From a virus, in IMG/VR virus record IMGVR_UViG_3300028883_000260, positions 1 to 20,151 of that record: DNA of 20,151 bases; one strand, 5' to 3'. The translations under genes and the position numbers were made by a program. The notes under the pieces were generated by a model. The model saw only the letters and a list, made by a program, of their open reading frames with translations. It did not search any database and was not told the DNA's origin. Below, piece by piece: positions 1 through 7,591 of this stretch (position 1 is the first letter of the stretch; each line of letters opens with the position of its first letter).

Positions 1-1401
1 TTTTGAAACTATCCAACTTGTTCCAGTCCCAGTATCACTTGACTTATACCAAGCAGAAATAGTCATATCATTCGTTCTCATATCAAGAACATCACCAAAA
101 TCTACACTATCCGTATCATCAGTATTCCCTGCCAACTGAATACATTTTCCTAACTGCCCTGTCTGTGCATAAGCATTTATATTTTCTGCTGTACTATCGT
201 GATTTCCTGCCGAGTCATAAATAGTTCCACTCGCTTCTCCTAAGTGCCAAACTGATTCATAAGTAACCCACACATTTTCAGCACCATAGGTAGCATCATC
301 AGCGTAATCACTAGCACCTGAATTTCCATAATAAATATAAAATTCTGTATCCTCACTTGAAGATAATGAACTTGCTAAAAAATGTAATTCACCTGTATCA
401 GTCCCAGAATCATAGTAAACCACCTCTCTTGGAACTTCTGTTTCACCACCATCAGTAGTAACCCTTATATCCCTAGCATCAGTTTGATTACAATTACTAT
501 GAAACCCTGCAGGTAAATCATTTAGGTCAACATAAACAGGAAAATTAGATAAAGTAGTATCTATTTCACTTGCTTGGACAGTTATTTTCACCCTATAACT
601 CCAATCTCCGTCATACCAACCCTCTACTGCCGAGTCGTCGTGTGCATCAAAATAATCTGTATAAAAAGTGTCTCCATTTCCGTCTGGGCTAGAATTATCA
701 TCATTGGGATTATCAACCACCATATTAGCAATTAGTATTCCAGTTCCGTTAATTGTCCCTTCTGCACCCCAATTCCCCCCCGAATAGTCCGAAGGGTCTA
801 GACAAGCAGACTGCAAGGGGTGGTCTGCGTTACTATCTCCTATTTGTGGATTCCCAGACCCATACTGTAACTGTGCTGTACGAGTCCCACTTCTTACTTT
901 TTCCCCGTTTATCCATAAAGCCATATCCCCCTGACTACTTCCTGCAGAACAATACTGAAATCCAACCATAAACCATCCAGGTAACAAAGCATCTGGAATC
1001 TCGTATATTACATTATCCTGCGGCGTACCTCCTGCATTATGAGTACAACATATTTCAACCCCTGTTGTAGTAGCCCTTAAAAACCCTGCCTGTGCGTGAG
1101 TTCCTCCCCCGTTATGAAATATCCCCCGCACCTGACTGTGAGTGAGGTCTGCAGGAATGTACAAAAGCATACACGCATCTGTAATAATATAATTATCCAT
1201 ATTCCCACTTGTATCTGGACTACAAGTAGCCGCTAGCCCATAGTTAGGGTAATTATCGGTATCTGCTTGGTCGTAAGTACTTGAATTAGCGTCGTGTGTT
1301 GTGTCTGTCCCAGTATTAGCATCTGTATTATTAAAGGAATAAGCAGTATGTACACCTGACCAAGTTGCAAGAAAAGTTGCTAAACCGTCTTTAAATGCCA
1401 T
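1..1401 (-). CDS. DUF2341/LamG-type phage adhesin or tail-fibre protein, C-terminus off window
   Basis: The reading frame is open for 467 codons from an ATG at 1401 to the left edge, so the C-terminus is missing. The start follows a strong AGGAGG ribosome site about 7 bases upstream and overlaps the stop of the preceding gene by one base (TAATG). Residues 1 to about 245 are rich in Gly, Thr, Asn and Asp and look like a concanavalin/LamG-type beta sandwich (GIFHNGGGTHAQAGF, MALWINGEKV). A DUF2341 domain follows at about 267-345, recognised from WSYRVKITV, the DARDIRVT segment and FYIYYGNSGAS. A second LamG-like domain starts near 380 (VWHLGEASGTIYDSAGN, then ISAWYK at 448-453) and is cut by the edge. 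These domains usually bind glycans or act in adhesion. Its position behind head genes and beside another repeat protein suggests a virion host-recognition protein; that role is inference. Confidence 0.8.
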   Translation of the reverse strand, partial: MAFKDGLATFLATWSGVHTAYSFNNTDANTGTDTTHDANSSTYDQADTDNYPNYGLAATCSPDTSGNMDNYIITDACMLLYIPADLTHSQVRGIFHNGGGTHAQAGFLRATTTGVEICCTHNAGGTPQDNVIYEIPDALLPGWFMVGFQYCSAGSSQGDMALWINGEKVRSGTRTAQLQYGSGNPQIGDSNADHPLQSACLDPSDYSGGNWGAEGTINGTGILIANMVVDNPNDDNSSPDGNGDTFYTDYFDAHDDSAVEGWYDGDWSYRVKITVQASEIDTTLSNFPVYVDLNDLPAGFHSNCNQTDARDIRVTTDGGETEVPREVVYYDSGTDTGELHFLASSLSSSEDTEFYIYYGNSGASDYADDATYGAENVWVTYESVWHLGEASGTIYDSAGNHDSTAENINAYAQTGQLGKCIQLAGNTDDTDSVDFGDVLDMRTNDMTISAWYKSSDTGTGTSWIVSK

Positions 1402-3083
1402 TATGTTACCTCCTGATAAATTCGGAAGGCAACAACATAATTCTCATCAAAATAATCGCTTAAATCAGTTGATTGGCTACCTGATAAAGTAAATTCCGTA
1501 TTTTCTGCTGTACTATCATCACTATCTAAATTCTCCCAAGCAGTATCTTCTCTATTATAGATTTGTAAATATACAGTTGAACTTGAGGGTGCTTCTGTAC
1601 TCTTACCTTTCCAAGTAATACTAACTGGTGATTGTGATTCTCCGTCATTATATTTCTGAAAAAGAAACTTACAATAAGCACTAGTTCCCTCTGCACAAAC
1701 ATAAATATCATTATCGCTTTCAACATCAGTATAATCCTGCTCAACAAAAGTATTACTTAATGTCGCATCATCTGACTCTAAATCACTGGCATTTTCATAG
1801 GAAAATATATCATCAACATCAGCATCTAAATAAATACTTCTTTCACTATCAGCAGTAAGTTTTCCCTGTATATAAACAACCCTTTCTGAATCAGAAGTAG
1901 TCAAACCCTTTAGATAAATATTTCTTTCTGAATTTCCAGTACCTCCAACTTCTGGTATTTCTACTTCAAAAACCTGTGCACAACCAGCATCATCCCCCCT
2001 TATAACAGTAAAGTAATGCCCATCTTCTATTTCAACAACAGAAGCGTTTTGTGAAACACCACTATCAATAGTACACAATAATGGACTACTAGCAGTAGTT
2101 ATAGCCCAAGTAGAAGTATTTACTGAAAATACCTGCGCATACATATTAAAAGTAGGGTTTTCATCTTTTTCCCAATAAAGAATAAAGTGACTACTATCAA
2201 TAGCAATAGCTTCTATTATACCCGAATCCTCTGTAGTTGTTACCTCTAAGGCACTACCAGCCGTTGTAACTGCATAAGTAGAGGTGTTAACATTAAATGC
2301 CTGTACCTGAATATTTCCACCATTAAAAGAATCATCCTCTGCCCAAGAATTTATATAATAATTACTATCTATTTGAATTGCCGACCCTGATACACCAATA
2401 TCTGTAGTAAATGTTAGAGCAGAATTGCTTGTGCTAACAACATATGTACTTGTATTAACTTCTAAAACCTGAGCATTTCCATCACCATCAGATACACGAT
2501 AAAATAATAACAGGTGATTATCGTCTATTTTAGGTGGTCGGGTTCTAGGTTCATAAATAGTAGCACTTGGATATATATCCAATAAACCACCATTATCATC
2601 ATAAGCATAAGAACCATCATAATGTAAACCAACTGCATATAATTGAGTACCATACTTAAATATCCACGAAACTACACCATCACTAATATAATTAACCAGC
2701 GCATTACCAGAATAAGTCCCTAATAGTGCTTGATAAGCCCCAGTTGTAGTAACTGCATAAGTAGAGGTATTAACAGTTAAAACTTGAGAGTGAACATAGT
2801 CATATTCTTGATATATGACAACACAATGATTTGAATCCAACCAGCACAAATCATTTCTAGCTGTACTTGTATTTGTATGTATATCAAGCACAGAATTAGC
2901 AGTTGTAACAGCCCAAGTAGAAGTATTAACAGTAAATGTCTGAGCAGAGAATTCTTGATAATAATAACTTTGAAAGACAGTTATGTAGTGATTACTATCT
3001 ATAGTTAAAGAATGCTGGTAATTACAATAGGTAGTATCAAATGTCAAATAATTATTTGCTGTTGTTATATCCCAATTTGCCAT
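1401..3083 (-). CDS. Repeat-rich probable tail or host-recognition protein
   Basis: This 560-residue protein has three visible parts. Residues 1-378 contain a repeat with the core VNTST(Y/W)AVTTA, seen at 52, 104, 209, 265 and 321, each unit also carrying an IDSNHY-like segment. The spacing is 52, 105, 56 and 56, so one copy in the middle is degenerate or double length and there are about six units. The unit size fits beta-propeller blades, but no known propeller family is recognised. Residues 381-420 hold three 14-residue repeats with SER at 385, 399 and 413. The last 135 residues are acidic and beta-rich and look like a carbohydrate-binding-module type sandwich. No signal peptide or membrane segment is visible. 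The gene shares one base with the upstream GT-A gene (TAATG), has no clear ribosome site there, and precedes the DUF2341/LamG gene. A virion fibre or appendage role is inferred. Confidence 0.7.
   Translation of the reverse strand: MANWDITTANNYLTFDTTYCNYQHSLTIDSNHYITVFQSYYYQEFSAQTFTVNTSTWAVTTANSVLDIHTNTSTARNDLCWLDSNHCVVIYQEYDYVHSQVLTVNTSTYAVTTTGAYQALLGTYSGNALVNYISDGVVSWIFKYGTQLYAVGLHYDGSYAYDDNGGLLDIYPSATIYEPRTRPPKIDDNHLLLFYRVSDGDGNAQVLEVNTSTYVVSTSNSALTFTTDIGVSGSAIQIDSNYYINSWAEDDSFNGGNIQVQAFNVNTSTYAVTTAGSALEVTTTEDSGIIEAIAIDSSHFILYWEKDENPTFNMYAQVFSVNTSTWAITTASSPLLCTIDSGVSQNASVVEIEDGHYFTVIRGDDAGCAQVFEVEIPEVGGTGNSERNIYLKGLTTSDSERVVYIQGKLTADSERSIYLDADVDDIFSYENASDLESDDATLSNTFVEQDYTDVESDNDIYVCAEGTSAYCKFLFQKYNDGESQSPVSITWKGKSTEAPSSSTVYLQIYNREDTAWENLDSDDSTAENTEFTLSGSQSTDLSDYFDENYVVAFRIYQEVT
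1806..1931 (-). repeat. Three 42-base repeats encoding a 14-residue SER motif
   Basis: Three in-frame units of exactly 42 bases start at 1931, 1889 and 1847, reading down the minus strand. They encode SERNIYLKGLTTSD, SERVVYIQGKLTAD and SERSIYLDADVDD (the last is incomplete). The alternation of charged, aliphatic and aromatic residues with a Gly turn suggests short beta hairpins or a beta-solenoid-like linker between the propeller-like part and the C-terminal domain of the same protein. Confidence 0.75.
2091..2936 (-). repeat. Five DNA copies of the VNTST(Y/W)AVTTA repeat core
   Basis: Related segments of about 37-40 bases occur at roughly 2091-2129, 2261-2297, 2431-2467, 2743-2782 and 2901-2936. 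They share the plus-strand core AAGTAGA(A/G)GTATTAAC with small differences; the 2431 copy is the most diverged. Each encodes the VNTST(Y/W)AVTTA core of the 560-residue protein. The other parts of each repeat unit have diverged much further. The pattern fits tandem duplication of a coding unit followed by drift everywhere except the core. Confidence 0.75.
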
Positions 3084-3760
3084 TAGTTATACTGAACAAA
3101 ATTATATGTACTCATATGTAACGGTCTTATCCTTTCATCTAACCATATTTCAAAACCTTCATTTATTGCCCTTTCACTAAACTCACAATCTTCACTCATA
3201 GTCCTTCTGTCATACTCTTTCCCATCTATCTCTATTTTCTTACTAAACCTAATCTCACCAAACTCAAATATTCTTTCTTGATATTTTTTGTTTAACTTCC
3301 TTAAAACCTCTCTTTTAATAAGCATTGCTCCTGTTCCTGCTGCATCTATTCTGTGTAAATATCCTTCATCTCTAAATTCTTTGATATTCTCATATAAATA
3401 AATTCCCTCTACTTCTTTTTTGTAGAACGCACATAACGGGTGTACCCCTTTCTCATTAGGATTTCTACCCAATATAGGTGCGATTACAATATCTTTATCA
3501 TCTTCAATAAACTTTTCTAAAGTATCTGGTGGTATAGGATTGTCATCATCTACAAAAAACAAATAATCAAAATCACCCCTTAATGCTTCCATAGCAATAG
3601 CATTTCTTGCTTTATCTATTCTTTGCCTTTCTATAATCATAAATGCACAAGGGTATGGCTTGTGTAATTGCAGTAAACTCTGAACCATAGTAGCAGGTAT
3701 CATCCCACTATAACTAGGCATACCTATTAAAATCTTTTTACTTTCCTGCTTGTACTCCAC
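3083..3760 (-). CDS. GT-A fold glycosyltransferase (family 2-like)
   Basis: This 225-residue protein resembles short GT2-like glycosyltransferases found in phages. KKILIGMPSYSG at 8-19 is the first nucleotide-binding strand. DYLFFVDDDNPIP at 65-77 carries the DxD-type metal/nucleotide-sugar site (Asp71-73). AGTGAMLIKREVL at 141-153 is the acceptor-side loop. SEDCEF at 189-194 supplies the usual general base region, followed by H215 near the end. The start is a GTG, chosen because the first beta strand begins eight residues later and the next ATG lies inside it. It overlaps the upstream gene by 23 bases and shares its last base with the following repeat-protein gene. It lacks membrane helices, so it is likely cytosolic. 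Sugar donor and acceptor cannot be read from sequence. Its place between structural genes suggests it may glycosylate a virion protein. Confidence 0.8.
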   Translation of the reverse strand: MEYKQESKKILIGMPSYSGMIPATMVQSLLQLHKPYPCAFMIIERQRIDKARNAIAMEALRGDFDYLFFVDDDNPIPPDTLEKFIEDDKDIVIAPILGRNPNEKGVHPLCAFYKKEVEGIYLYENIKEFRDEGYLHRIDAAGTGAMLIKREVLRKLNKKYQERIFEFGEIRFSKKIEIDGKEYDRRTMSEDCEFSERAINEGFEIWLDERIRPLHMSTYNFVQYN

Positions 3761-3992
3761 TTTCTTGCTTGAGCGAAGTTAGCTCTTTCTCCTCCCTCTC
3801 CATTTTCTCTAGAGTTTCCTCTTTCAACCTATTGTAATTAGATATCACCTCTGGCTTTTCAGAATAATGTTCTAGTTTCCCATCTAATTCTTTCAAATAC
3901 AAAGTATCTCTATAATGTTGTGTTTCTATTTTTTTGATATATTCTACCCTTAATACTTCCTGTTCCTCAACTGTCAAATAGTCGTATTTCAT
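3738..3992 (-). CDS. Small coiled-coil protein of unknown function
   Basis: This is an 84-residue, highly charged, helical protein (many Glu and Lys, with heptad-like leucines) that starts MKYDYLTVEEQEVLRVEY. An in-frame GTG at 4031 would add 13 residues (MLGKCYLIYIISF), but that version would overlap the preceding gene. The ATG at 3992 lies 17 bases after the preceding stop and is preferred, although neither start has a clear ribosome site. No family is recognised. The predicted character is a long helical hairpin or coiled coil, as in small phage structural or chaperone proteins, and the neighbours are probable virion genes. No function is claimed. Confidence 0.6.
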   Translation of the reverse strand: MKYDYLTVEEQEVLRVEYIKKIETQHYRDTLYLKELDGKLEHYSEKPEVISNYNRLKEETLEKMEREEKELTSLKQESGVQAGK

Positions 3993-4009
3993 AAAACTAA
4001 TAATATAAA

Positions 4010-4411
4010 TTAAATAACATTTACCCAGCACTTGTCTGGGTCTATCTCACTTACATATAAACGCACCTTAAAGTCATCATAAATTGCTTCAGCAACAGTA
4101 TATAATTCATACCCTGAAGCACCCGTTAAACCATCAATAGCACCTCTCCTGAAACAGTTGTAACTGTTAGGAACTTTCCCTTGAAACTTAGATTTGCTAT
4201 TCGGTAAATGATAGTGCCTATTACCTATCTCCGTCTTAACATTAAGCGACATAGAAGTAATAGTTAAACTATTTTCTTTTAAGTATGATTGTAGTTTATG
4301 CCACGGACTAAGTTCATTAGGTTTCTTTTCTAATATACCAACACCCTCTACCAAACTTTCTCCGTTAGATAAACCTACAACAAATTTTACTTTACACTCT
4401 GGTAATTCCAT
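4010..4411 (-). CDS. Hypothetical phage protein, probable virion-module gene
   Basis: This 133-residue protein begins MELPECKVKFVVGLSNGESL after a GAGGAG ribosome site seven bases upstream, a good start. It is mixed alpha/beta with a hydrophobic first strand, a central NRHYHLPNSKSKFQGKVP segment and a conserved-looking end (AEAIYDDFKVRLYVSEIDP, then CWVNV). No membrane segment or signal peptide is visible. I do not recognise the family. It lies between a beta-rich acidic protein and a small coiled-coil protein in the region where head-completion or tail genes would be expected, so a connector or tail role is possible but unsupported by motif. Confidence 0.6.
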   Translation of the reverse strand: MELPECKVKFVVGLSNGESLVEGVGILEKKPNELSPWHKLQSYLKENSLTITSMSLNVKTEIGNRHYHLPNSKSKFQGKVPNSYNCFRRGAIDGLTGASGYELYTVAEAIYDDFKVRLYVSEIDPDKCWVNVI

Positions 4412-4442
4412 AACCTCTCCTCAGATGTTAAATTATTTATTT

Positions 4443-4994
4443 TTACTGATAGGTGAATTCTATTCTCACCTTGTTTGAACTCTTTACTCCTACTGTTGAT
4501 GGACTTGCACTCATTAGTATATAGAAGTAATGGTCAGTAGCAGGTGTATCACTATCATCTATTGATAAAGCAGCACCACTTCCGTCTGCATTTGTCCACT
4601 CTGTATCACCTACTTCTGCTAACTGCACATCAGTTCCAGTTGGAGCTGTCGCTGGTGTAGTACCATCGTAAGCATACATTGTGATATCTGTAACTGTGAT
4701 ACTTGAAGATTCACTTATAGTGATTTTTAGAGTCGCTTCTCCATCTAAACAATCCTCTATATCTTCTGTACCATCACCCCAGTCGGCTGTACCACTAGCG
4801 ATATACTTTACATTGTTAGGGGTATTACCATCGGAATCATCAGCACCACCTGAACTTCTTACGTGTGTTCCGTCATTATAGGAACTTACTGTAATAGGAT
4901 TATCAAATGTACCATCAGAGAACTGAATCAAGTCAGTTGCCTCTATGGTGGTACCTGAACTCCCTTGTAATTCCCAAGTTTGTGTTAACGCCAT
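4443..4994 (-). CDS. Acidic beta-rich protein, probable tail or decoration protein
   Basis: This 183-residue protein is very rich in Thr, Ser, Asp and Gly with few basic residues, and reads as a chain of beta strands (WELQGSSGTTIEATDLIQF, TLKITISESSSITVTDITMY, HYFYILMSASPSTVG, NKVRIEFTYQ). The composition is that of virion surface or tail-tube-type proteins. There is no signal peptide and no recognised enzymatic motif. It is the first gene after the sugar cassette and has its own extended -10 promoter upstream, which suggests it is needed in larger amounts. It could be a tail tube, a head decoration protein or part of a fibre; sequence alone does not separate these. Confidence 0.6.
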   Translation of the reverse strand: MALTQTWELQGSSGTTIEATDLIQFSDGTFDNPITVSSYNDGTHVRSSGGADDSDGNTPNNVKYIASGTADWGDGTEDIEDCLDGEATLKITISESSSITVTDITMYAYDGTTPATAPTGTDVQLAEVGDTEWTNADGSGAALSIDDSDTPATDHYFYILMSASPSTVGVKSSNKVRIEFTYQ

Positions 4995-5017
4995 ACTTTT
5001 TACTTAATAATTTAACT

Positions 5018-5033
5018 ACTTTATATTATACCA
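5018..5033 (-). promoter_or_regulatory. Extended -10 promoter for the beta-rich structural gene
   Basis: The minus strand reads TGGTATAAT, a perfect TGn extended -10 followed by TATAAT (plus-strand 5025-5033). No good -35 box is visible at 16-18 bases, which extended -10 promoters can tolerate. The expected start of transcription is near 5018, leaving about 24 untranslated bases before the ATG at 4994. It lies just beyond the stop of the dehydratase gene, in one of the few small non-coding gaps. Confidence 0.5.
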
Positions 5034-5040
5034 TTTTTTA

Positions 5041-6048
5041 CTAAACCTTATCCCATACCATATCAGAAACTAATTGTTCAATATCAGTTTCAGGTTGCCA
5101 ACCAAACGATTCTCTTGCTTTACTGCTATCTCCTAAAAGCACCTCAACATCATTCGGTCTGTAAAACTTTTCATTTATACGAACTAAAACATTTCCATTA
5201 TCTTTATCAATACCTTTTTCATCTATACCTTTTCCCTGCCAATCTAACTCTATTCCAAGAACTCCAAACGCCATATTGACAAAATCTTTAACAGAATATT
5301 TTTCACCACTAGCAATAACATAAGTATCAGGAACTCCCTCCATCATCATTGCCATTGCCCTTACATAATCTCTACTATGCCCCCAATCCCTTTCAGAATA
5401 AATATTGCCCAACTCCAAAGGCATTTCATACTCACCTTTATTATCGTAAAACTCCCTGACCCAATTAGTAATCTTTTTCGTAACAAATTCGTTACCTCTT
5501 AATGCCGATTCGTGATTAAACAATATTCCACAATAACCATTGAAACTATAACTTTTTCTGTATACTTCAACAAAGTTGTGTGCCATTAGTTTTGCTATTC
5601 CATAAGGACTACTAGGGTTAAAAGGTGTAGTTTCACTCTGCATAGGTTCTCTAATATCACCATACATTTCACTTGTACTCGCCTGATAAAACTTTGCCTC
5701 TGGTCTATATTCTAATAACATTTCAACTAATTCACATACTGCCAAACCATTACATTTCAATGCATAAAACGGTTGCCTAAAAGAAGTTCCTACAAAAGAT
5801 TGTGCTGCTAAATTATAAAACTCATCCATATCACAACTTTTCACAACATCAACCATATTATGATAATCAAGTAAGTCAAAATCAACTATCTTAACATCAT
5901 CTTTAATACCTAGTTTCTCTAACCTCCAAAATGTTCTCTCTGAACTTCGCCTTGCCCCACCTATAACATTATTACCCTTTTCTAAATGATACTTTGCTAA
6001 ATAAGCACCGTCTTGTCCAGTGATTCCAGTAATAAATATATTTTTCAT
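5041..6048 (-). CDS. gmd: GDP-mannose 4,6-dehydratase
   Basis: The enzyme converts GDP-D-mannose to GDP-4-keto-6-deoxy-D-mannose, the precursor of GDP-L-fucose, GDP-D-rhamnose and GDP-perosamine, in the cytosol. This 335-residue protein is an extended short-chain dehydrogenase/reductase. TGITGQDG at 7-14 is the NAD(P)-binding glycine motif. ARRSSERTFWRLEKLG near 32-47 resembles the loop that binds the cofactor adenosine phosphate. NLAAQSFVGTSFRQP at 79-93 is typical of Gmd. ASTSEMYG at 123-130 and SPYGIAK at 147-153 give the expected catalytic Thr125, Glu127, Tyr149 and Lys153. FNHESALRGNEFVTKKI matches the substrate-binding stretch of Gmd. Length is close to the bacterial norm. An AGGAGA ribosome site precedes the ATG, which overlaps the methyltransferase stop (TAATG). 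No Fcl, Rmd or perosamine synthase is in the window, so the next step must come from elsewhere in the genome or from the host. Confidence 0.93.
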   Translation of the reverse strand: MKNIFITGITGQDGAYLAKYHLEKGNNVIGGARRSSERTFWRLEKLGIKDDVKIVDFDLLDYHNMVDVVKSCDMDEFYNLAAQSFVGTSFRQPFYALKCNGLAVCELVEMLLEYRPEAKFYQASTSEMYGDIREPMQSETTPFNPSSPYGIAKLMAHNFVEVYRKSYSFNGYCGILFNHESALRGNEFVTKKITNWVREFYDNKGEYEMPLELGNIYSERDWGHSRDYVRAMAMMMEGVPDTYVIASGEKYSVKDFVNMAFGVLGIELDWQGKGIDEKGIDKDNGNVLVRINEKFYRPNDVEVLLGDSSKARESFGWQPETDIEQLVSDMVWDKV

Positions 6049-6587
6049 TATTCTCCTAAATCTACTTTAGATAATACAGTAATATTTTCTTTCTTTTCTG
6101 TTAAAGTATAAGTACCTTTCTTTAAGAACTCATCAACTGCTCTCCATACTTCAGGTTTTATTGTATCGTGTAAAACTATAAATCTAGGGTCAGATTGTGA
6201 AAACTTTTCTAAATCGTGTTTTACCATATCGTAAGTATGAACTGCATCTATAAATAACAATCCTGTTTTACCTATATTTGCTATTGCTGCTTTTTCTGCA
6301 GTTGTAGGAATAATTACAACCCTATGGTCTAAATTCAATGACCTAATATTATTCACCAAATTAGGAACAACAAACGGTTCAACTATCTGAATATAACTCT
6401 CACTTGCTAACAGTAAAGATATAGTAGATTGCCCTTCTGCACTTCCTATCTCTAAAATGCTCTCATCTTTTTCTAACATACCTGCATACTTACAAAGGAT
6501 TTCATTATCCTCTTTTGTATGCCAACTTCTAGTCCAACTCAAACTTGGTAGTAATTCACTCCAAATTCCTTGATGCCTGTATTTCAT
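6048..6587 (-). CDS. Class I SAM-dependent methyltransferase
   Basis: This 179-residue protein has the Rossmann methyltransferase layout. LEIGSAEGQST at 45-55 is motif I (SAM-binding glycine loop), VEPF near 69-72 ends strand 2, LLFIDAVHTYDMVKHDLE at 110-127 is the motif IV region, and IVLHDT at 137-142 follows. The order and the DAVHTYDMV signature match the Methyltransf_24/CmcI-like group, whose members often methylate sugars or small molecules. It overlaps the end of the upstream glycosyltransferase by 32 bases and the dehydratase start by one base. In this context sugar O-methylation is the likeliest role. Methylation of another substrate cannot be excluded, and no DNA-methyltransferase target motif (DPPY or PC) is visible. 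Confidence 0.8.
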   Translation of the reverse strand: MKYRHQGIWSELLPSLSWTRSWHTKEDNEILCKYAGMLEKDESILEIGSAEGQSTISLLLASESYIQIVEPFVVPNLVNNIRSLNLDHRVVIIPTTAEKAAIANIGKTGLLFIDAVHTYDMVKHDLEKFSQSDPRFIVLHDTIKPEVWRAVDEFLKKGTYTLTEKKENITVLSKVDLGE

Positions 6588-7404
6588 TTTTAATTATTTT
6601 CCAAAACTTAAATTGAGATTGGGTGTTTTTTCTTATCTGTTCATAGTTGCCAAAATCCCAACCCCAACTGATAGCACCTATGTTTTCGTTAATCAGTAAA
6701 CTACAACCACAATAATACGATTCTATAACAGTTCTGCCAAACGGTTCACTATATATTATCGGCTTATGAAAAAAATACTGACACCGTTGATATTCTTTTA
6801 TCAATTCGGCTGTAGTTAATTCACCTAAATACTTTATATTATCTACTCCCTTAATATCATCTATATTAGCACCCCAACCTGCTATATAACACTTCATATT
6901 AGGATTCTGTTTAGCAAACTCAATATACCCATCAGAATTCTTAAACTTACAAAAATTCCCTGCCCAGAGAACTGTATTCGGTTCTTTTTCTCCTTTCGGT
7001 TTGAACCTTATATTATCAACACTTGATGGCACTAAACTATAGTTTTCTATATCATATCCAACCTTTTTACAAACTGCTTTATAATGTAACGGACTTAAAA
7101 ATATGTTGTGTTTAACTTTCTTAAATAATTCTGGAAAATGGTCTGAAACCCAGTAGTCGTGCTCATACCTTATACAGGGTTGTGAATCCACCAGTTCCAA
7201 TATAAACTCTTTCTCCCACTTGGTAATGTTGTTCAATATCACCATATCATAATCGGTCTTAGATTGGACTACAGAACCTCCAGTAAGCATCTCTATATCA
7301 TATCCGTGCTTTTTACCATACTCAATCATTATCTGATTAGTTCTCTGTGCTCCTCCCTTGTGTTCTTTACTTGTAAAATCTGCAACCCATAAAATCTTAT
7401 ACAT
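6556..7404 (-). CDS. GT4-like glycosyltransferase (GT-B fold)
   Basis: This 282-residue enzyme is a short GT-B transferase. The N-terminal half (ILWVADFTSKEHKGGAQRTN, with a glycine-rich acceptor loop) is followed by the SSVDNIRFKP segment at 127-136 that usually closes the first domain in GT4 proteins. The C-terminal half has the VLWAGNFCKFKN strand and the EX7E donor-binding motif at Glu220 to Glu228 (EPFGRTVIE). It is about 70-100 residues shorter than typical GT4 enzymes, mainly in the N-terminal domain. The ATG at 7404 follows a GAGGA ribosome site. It overlaps its neighbours by 8 and 32 bases. Donor and acceptor are unknown; GDP-mannose or a Gmd-derived sugar is a reasonable guess from context. 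Confidence 0.85.
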   Translation of the reverse strand: MYKILWVADFTSKEHKGGAQRTNQIMIEYGKKHGYDIEMLTGGSVVQSKTDYDMVILNNITKWEKEFILELVDSQPCIRYEHDYWVSDHFPELFKKVKHNIFLSPLHYKAVCKKVGYDIENYSLVPSSVDNIRFKPKGEKEPNTVLWAGNFCKFKNSDGYIEFAKQNPNMKCYIAGWGANIDDIKGVDNIKYLGELTTAELIKEYQRCQYFFHKPIIYSEPFGRTVIESYYCGCSLLINENIGAISWGWDFGNYEQIRKNTQSQFKFWKIIKNEIQASRNLE

Positions 7405-7591
7405 CTTTATCTTCCTCTAATTTATTGAATATCTTTCTTGTAACTGAAGTTGATAATCTTAACTTATCTTCATCCCTTGGTGGTAATAAATGATTTACTG
7501 CATCACTACAAATTGCCATATGAATAAACATAAGTTCCTCCCTGGTAAACTCATTTGATTTTTCTAACTCTATGCTCGGTTCTTGTTCCAT
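7397..7591 (-). CDS. Small hypothetical protein inside the glycosyltransferase cassette
   Basis: This 64-residue acidic helical protein (begins MEQEPSIELEKSNEFTREEL) has a GGAGGT ribosome site six bases before its ATG. It is linked to both neighbours, sharing one base with the upstream GT stop (TAATG) and overlapping the downstream GT start by 8 bases. The ribosome site and tight packing support a real gene. No family is recognised. The helical segments FTREELMFIHMAICSDAVNH and SVTRKIFNKLEED could be a small helix bundle. Function unknown. Confidence 0.6.
   Translation of the reverse strand: MEQEPSIELEKSNEFTREELMFIHMAICSDAVNHLLPPRDEDKLRLSTSVTRKIFNKLEEDKDV

Noticed and set aside
753-971. Plus-strand open frame of 72 codons
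   Set aside because: It lies opposite the DUF2341/LamG gene, whose minus-strand frame is open through the whole region and has a good ribosome site.
1806-2936. CRISPR array
   Set aside because: The repeats are in frame within one open reading frame, unequal in spacing, and encode protein motifs, so they are coding repeats.
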